In this document: positions 50,772 through 53,855 of the stretch, in pieces
Numbering within the stretch: the first letter of the stretch is position 1
How the letters are laid out: each line of letters starts with the position of its first letter
Assembly (NCBI GenBank): GCA_022826645.1
Contig: JAJDUM010000125.1
Span: 1-53,855 of the forward strand
DNA length: 53,855 bases
From: Candidatus Poribacteria bacterium
GTDB taxonomy: Bacteria; Poribacteria; WGA-4E; PCPOR2b
Direction: 5' to 3'
Program-made: the position numbers and the translations under genes
The notes under the pieces: generated by a model
What the model was told of the DNA's origin: nothing
Databases searched by the model: none
Seen by the model: the letters and a program-made list of their open reading frames with translations, nothing else

Positions 50772-50923
50772 CGCAAGTTGCTATTTATCACACCCGCTTG
50801 GCTTGGATAGACATATCCAATTTGTCCGTAGTGGATGTGCCAATCCACTCTGATCGGTAATTGATTCAATTTAGCTTGCATACGCTCGGTTTGCAACGGT
50901 TTCTATAACCCGCAACTTAGGTT
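50772..50923. repeat. double-hairpin repeat, copy A-2 (reverse of A-1)
   Basis: It is bounded by ACGCAAGTTGCTATTT on the left and CGCAACTTAGGTT on the right. Both ends match the reverse complement of A-1 at 2815-2981, so it is the same element inserted in the opposite direction. Inside, CTTGGATAGACATATCCAA and AGTGGATGTGCCAATCCACT hairpins are visible. No ORF. Confidence 0.75.
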
Positions 50924-51048
50924 GATTAGTGGTAAATGTGGGCTGTTTTCGGCATCAATTCTATGCCATTTATCGGTTTCTAACACCCTATAGGGTAACA
51001 TATGTTAAGTGTTACGCCAAAAATTACCTTAATTTTTCTTTCCCCTAA

Positions 51049-51084
51049 TCCGTCCAAACCCAGGCAGGGCGCGGGTTTGACGGA
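51049..51084. repeat. inverted repeat upstream of the amidase gene
   Basis: TCCGTC(C)AAACCC pairs with GGGTTTGACGGA with one bulged base, loop AGGCAGGGCGC. It lies about 110 bases before the amidase start. It could be a leader hairpin or the end of the repeat-rich region; the T-run is missing. Confidence 0.4.
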
Positions 51085-51193
51085 CGAGGGCAACTTTTGC
51101 TAATCACCCCAACAAACCGACTGGAAAACGTCGAATTTTTTTCAAAAGTGTTAGATTTTGTTAGATTTTGCCAGGTCATTTAGGAGCAAAGAG

Positions 51194-52597
51194 ATGAGCG
51201 AAATACCACTTCACTTCAAAACGATTACTGAAGTATCCGAACTAATAAAAGCGAAACATATATCGCCTGTGGAGGTCACCACGGCCATATTGGAGCGCAT
51301 TGACCGACTCGATGGTCGTCTCAAAAGCTACGCTACTGTTATGGTGGACCACGCAATGCGGGCGGCTCGGAAGGCTGAATCGGAAATAACAGCGGGCACA
51401 TATCGGGGACCGCTCCACGGGGTGCCGGTAGCCGTAAAAGATCTATGTTTCACCAAAGGGGTTCGCACGATGGGCGGGAGCCATGCACTTGCCGAGCATG
51501 TACCTGACTTCGATTCCACCGTCGTTGCTAAACTGGAGGCCTCCGGATCGGTGCTGCTCGGCAAGCTCAATCTTACAGAAGGCGCGATGGGCGGCTACAA
51601 TCCCAGATTCCAAATTCCGATCAACCCGTGGAACGCTGAACGGTTTGCGGGTGCCTCATCCAGTGGATCTGGGGTTGCGACGGCGGCGGGGCTGTGCTAC
51701 GGCTCTCTTGGCAGCGATACCGGTGGTTCAATCCGTTTCCCGGCTGCACATTGCGGAACGGTAGGGCTCAAACCGACATGGGGGCGAGTCAGTCGTTATG
51801 GTGTGTTGGCTTTGGCTGAATCGCTCGACCATGTTGGGCCGTTGACGCGAAGCAGCGCCGATGCAGGTATCGTGCTTGAAGCTATCTCCGGTTCCGATCC
51901 CGAAGATCCTACGTCTCTACCCGCCCCTGTGCCGAACATGCTTGAGGGTATAGATAACGGCGTGGCGGGCCTTCGTATCGGATTGGACTTGCAATATGCT
52001 ACCAACGGCATTGACCCGGAACTTGCAGAGGCGGTGTTAGCTGGCGTAAGGGTTCTGGAAGATTTGGGGGCTGAGATTGTCGAAGTGGAGCTGCCGGATA
52101 TAGACCCATACGTTGCTGCGTGGCCCGTTTTGTGTTCCGCCGAAGCGGTTGTCGCACACGAAGCGACCTATCCCGCCTGAAGAGACGATTACGGTCCTTG
52201 GTTTCGGGGTTGGCTGGATAAAGGGGCGAGGGTAACGGGAGCAGAATATGCGAAAGCCAACAACTTGCGCGCCGCCTGCACGGGACATTTCCGGCGCGCC
52301 TTTGAGGGGATCGATGTATTTGTCTGTCCGTCAACGTCCGCACCGCCATACCCTGTCACCCCAGAAGGGTTATACGGTCCGATGCCGGAAAACCGAGAAC
52401 CGAAATTTCAGCGGTTCACCGCACCGTTCGATTACAACGGCGCACCGACACTGTCAGTGCCGTGTGGATTGAACAGCGAAGGGCTTCCTCTAAGTATTCA
52501 GTGGGTAGGTAAGCACCTGTCAGAACCGTTGTTGTGTCGAATCGGTCACGCCTACGAAGGGGCAACCGGGTGGCACAACAGGCATCCGGATATTTGA
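51194..52597 (+). pseudogene. amidase-signature enzyme with an in-frame TGA
   Basis: The ATG at 51194 has AGGAG upstream. It reads as one frame of 468 codons to 52597, interrupted only by TGA at 52178-52180. Sequence before: VAVKDLCFTKG (catalytic Lys), GASSSGSGVATAA (Ser nucleophile region), SDTGGSIRFPA; sequence after: YGPWFRGWLDKGARVTGAEYAKANNLR and DVFVCPS. Both halves belong to the Ser-cisSer-Lys amidase family (about 465 aa, as here). The stop replaces a codon that is probably CGA (Arg), a single C-to-T change. It could be a true pseudogene, a sequencing error, or readthrough. If real, the 328-residue first half keeps the catalytic residues but lacks the C-terminal part. Confidence 0.82.
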
Positions 52598-52691
52598 TAG
52601 TCGGTTCTTGATGCTCCTCAACTTTTTTAGGGTGGGTTGACATTTTGGTTTTGCTACTGCGAGAAACACTAAACCAATGCAAAAGCTGCCA

Positions 52692-52729
52692 GAAACCGAG
52701 TTTTTTCTTGAAAACTCGGTTTCTTTTCT
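52692..52729 (+). terminator. GAAACCGAGTTTT hairpin, terminator of the amidase gene
   Basis: GAAACCGAGTTTT (52692-52704) pairs with AAAACTCGGTTTC (52711-52723), 13-bp stem, followed by TTTTCT. It lies about 95 bases after the amidase stop. The same hairpin sequence is dispersed (18172-18202). Confidence 0.6.
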
Positions 52730-52795
52730 CCGTCAGTGAACCGAATGTATGTGTCTCTATTATCTGGCTACGATGAAATGCCAACGGAACCTAGT

Positions 52796-52960
52796 ACACT
52801 GTCAGATAAATGTTAATGGCCCTGCTCGTAGTGGATTGACAAATCCACTACACAGATACCCCGCACATTACGCTATAGTGCCGATATTTATGGTTCCGTT
52901 CCGCCTGCCTGCTCACGGCTTGTCGGAGCCGAGCGGGTTTAGCAACTAGCAACTCAGGTT
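52796..52960. repeat. double-hairpin repeat, copy B-2
   Basis: It starts with ACACTGTCAGATAAATG like copy B-1 and shares AGTGGATT-GACA-AATCCACT. The second hairpin is replaced by a GGCTTGTCGGAGCC-type sequence with the GAGCGGG end kept. The end TAGCAACTAGCAACTCAGGTT resembles the ends of copy A. Confidence 0.68.
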
Positions 52961-53034
52961 AATATATCATGTTAAGTGCAAAAACTCCATCACAAGTGCT
53001 TCAGCCCAATTACATTGGGGTCATCGCAAATATA

Positions 53035-53063
53035 TTGGACGGTTTTTTTCTCTGTGATACAAT
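53035..53063 (+). promoter_or_regulatory. sigma-70-type promoter of the gene at 53180
   Basis: TTGGAC (53035-53040), 17-base spacer, TACAAT (53058-53063). The start codon is about 115 bases downstream. The leader contains the 12-bp hairpin at 53110-53143. Confidence 0.6.
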
Positions 53064-53109
53064 AATGAATCTAAGCTATCAACTGGTGATTGCTTAGCTG
53101 TCTCTACTG

Positions 53110-53143
53110 GGTTCAAACCTTTTTCGCATCGAAGGTTTGAACC
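53110..53143. repeat. 12-bp hairpin in the leader of the gene at 53180
   Basis: GGTTCAAACCTT (53110-53121) pairs with AAGGTTTGAACC (53132-53143), loop of 10 bases. It lies downstream of the predicted promoter and 36 bases before the start codon, so it could influence transcription, RNA stability or translation. No T-run follows. Confidence 0.5.
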
Positions 53144-53179
53144 GATTGGCTCTTAGAGCTAACAATTCAGGAGGAAAAA

Positions 53180-53704
53180 ATGAAATTTGCAAAGCAACAC
53201 CCCAAGATGTTTGTATGTCTCTTCATATTAGTTTTGGTAGCGGCGGGAGCATTGATTGTCAGAAATATCCCTGGAGCAGGGACGGGCGGCACCACCGATA
53301 CAGGCAATGTAGCTTGGGAAATCTCGGTGTGGAATCTAGTGTATAACTCGGCCACCGAGAGAACAAGTAGTAACCATCGATTCCTCATCGAAAACAGTGG
53401 TGAAGAAACCGAGGTGGTGTTTGAATTTCAGCATGCTGTTGTTACTGACGATGGATTTAGTAACGTTGAGGTAGAGAAAAAGATTCCTGACATCGAAAAC
53501 AACCCTGGATACGACTATCCAGATGTGCCTCCGTGGACATACTACGAAAAGTCTGAATCAATCTCCGCAGATGTTAGTCATTTAGACGAGGGTGACTATA
53601 AGATTACAGCGTATACGCGAATTAGCCCCAGGCGGGATGACGATAACCTATCGGTTGTCGATCCAAAAGTCGATGAGACCTCCGGATCATTTAACATAGA
53701 CTAA
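53180..53704 (+). CDS. membrane-anchored hypothetical protein
   Basis: A 174-residue protein with AGGAGG before the ATG. A single N-terminal membrane helix (MFVCLFILVLVAAGALIV) is followed by a Gly/Thr-rich spacer (GAGTGGTTDTGN). A strand-rich outer domain of about 130 residues follows, WEISVWNLVYNSATERTSSNHRFLIENSG...VVFEFQHAVVT...YKITAYTRISP, which looks like an immunoglobulin-like or CARDB-like fold. No known motif. The next gene (a TolB-like propeller) starts 11 bases after the stop, so they share an operon. Confidence 0.72.
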   Translation: MKFAKQHPKMFVCLFILVLVAAGALIVRNIPGAGTGGTTDTGNVAWEISVWNLVYNSATERTSSNHRFLIENSGEETEVVFEFQHAVVTDDGFSNVEVEKKIPDIENNPGYDYPDVPPWTYYEKSESISADVSHLDEGDYKITAYTRISPRRDDDNLSVVDPKVDETSGSFNID

Positions 53705-53715
53705 GAGGGGTAATT

Positions 53716-53855
53716 ATGCGATTCTTAACCCTTACTTTCAGTTTTTGGATGGTCGCGAGCACCGTCCACGCCAAAATCGTGTTTCATTCCCATCGAGATG
53801 GAAACACGGAAATCTACGTGATGAGTTCCGCAGGAAACGTTCAAACGCGCCTGAC
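53716..53855 (+). CDS. TolB-like propeller protein, N-terminal part cut by the window edge
   Basis: The ATG at 53716 (AGAGGGGTAATT upstream) begins a signal peptide (FLTLTFSFWMVASTVHA) followed by KIVFHSHRDGNTEIYVMSSAG, then QTRLT. This is the TolB/WD40-like beta-propeller repeat (IVF-S-RDGNxEIYVMxxxGxxQxRLT). Only 46 codons are in the window. It forms an operon with the membrane-anchored protein before it. Confidence 0.8.
   Translation, partial: MRFLTLTFSFWMVASTVHAKIVFHSHRDGNTEIYVMSSAGNVQTRL

Larger units (their letters stand above)
50356..51193. other. 838-base intergenic region with two repeat elements
   Basis: It holds the tenA leader with double-hairpin copy B-1 (50406-50552), a promoter-like site (50559-50587), double-hairpin copy A-2 (50772-50923), an ACCCTATAGGGT palindrome (about 50987-50998), and an inverted repeat (51049-51084). 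No credible gene; open frames here run through the repeats and have no RBS. Confidence 0.6.
52598..53179. other. intergenic region with repeats and a promoter
   Basis: It holds a terminator-like GAAACCGAG hairpin (52692-52729), double-hairpin copy B-2 (52796-52960), a sigma-70-type promoter (53035-53063) and a 12-bp hairpin (53110-53143). No gene is visible; open frames overlap the repeats. Confidence 0.6.

Noticed and set aside
51194..52597. Selenocysteine or alternative code at the amidase TGA
   Set aside because: Other genes in the window end with TGA, no SECIS-like hairpin was seen just after the codon, and homologues usually have a charged or polar residue here. Nonsense mutation or error is simpler.
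1..53855. tRNA or rRNA genes
   Set aside because: I looked for T-loop and anticodon-arm patterns and for conserved rRNA blocks and saw none. A tRNA could still be missed by eye.

Overview
The window looks like a piece of an uncultivated, metabolically versatile Gram-negative-type bacterium, most likely Candidatus Poribacteria or a close relative. This is inferred from gene content: internalin-like LRR proteins with a 'VNIPDANLRAVIE' N-terminal motif, a phytanoyl-CoA dioxygenase paired with a Gfo/Idh oxidoreductase, enolase-superfamily dehydratases, an SMP-30 lactonase, a giant YCF48-repeat lipoprotein, and intergenic regions packed with hairpin repeats. No rRNA, tRNA or CRISPR was recognised. 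TGA, TAA and TAG all act as stops.

Layout. (1) 1-4134: the 5' end of an IS3-type transposase gene, two small lipoproteins and three tandem LRR proteins, the middle one truncated. (2) 4386-17331: a minus-strand defence-type island. In transcription order it holds a TIR-like protein, a 158-aa partner, a PAPS-reductase/ATP-pyrophosphatase (SspD/DndC type), a GIY-YIG-like nuclease, a long DGQHR (DndB-type) protein, a 95-aa protein, a 457-aa protein with a possible nuclease C-terminus, a short DGQHR protein, a DUF4007 protein (SspB type) and a 1208-aa P-loop ATPase. I read this as a hybrid Ssp/Dnd-like DNA phosphorothioation system with extra nuclease and TIR modules. It has no cysteine desulfurase of its own and no SspE or DndFGH. 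This is the most interesting part of the window. (3) 18262-21993: an RsbW/RsbV/RsbU-type partner-switching operon ending in a DUF58 protein. (4) 22118-26126: a MITE-like element, a GT2 glycosyltransferase with an atypical SDR, a zinc alcohol dehydrogenase and a GNAT protein. (5) 26469-36050: a catabolic region with PhyH dioxygenase plus Gfo/Idh, a large protein of unknown function, a PfkB kinase, ArsC, two tandem enolase-superfamily enzymes and an SMP-30 lactonase. (6) 36181-45983: envelope and signalling genes, namely RseB-like and RseA-like proteins, an SdiA-regulated-type protein, a DUF4956 membrane protein, a 26-repeat YCF48-like lipoprotein, a small secreted protein and a TonB-like/DUF4159 protein. 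(7) 46259-53855: a 2-hydroxyacid dehydrogenase, EF-G, TenA, an amidase gene broken by one in-frame TGA, a membrane-anchored hypothetical protein, and the start of a TolB-like propeller gene.

Intergenic DNA. At least four families of short inverted-repeat elements recur: a double-hairpin family in several orientations, a TAGGACTTACGCA-ended MITE, a GGTGCGGTT hairpin, and a GAAACCGAGTTTTT hairpin. They make up most of the non-coding sequence between 17.3 and 18.3 kb, at 22.1 and 28.4 kb, and between 50.4 and 53.0 kb. One copy of the double-hairpin family carries a paired base change in each of its two stems, suggesting the fold is maintained.

All family names come from reading motifs by eye. 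Start sites were chosen from ribosome-binding sites and overlaps.
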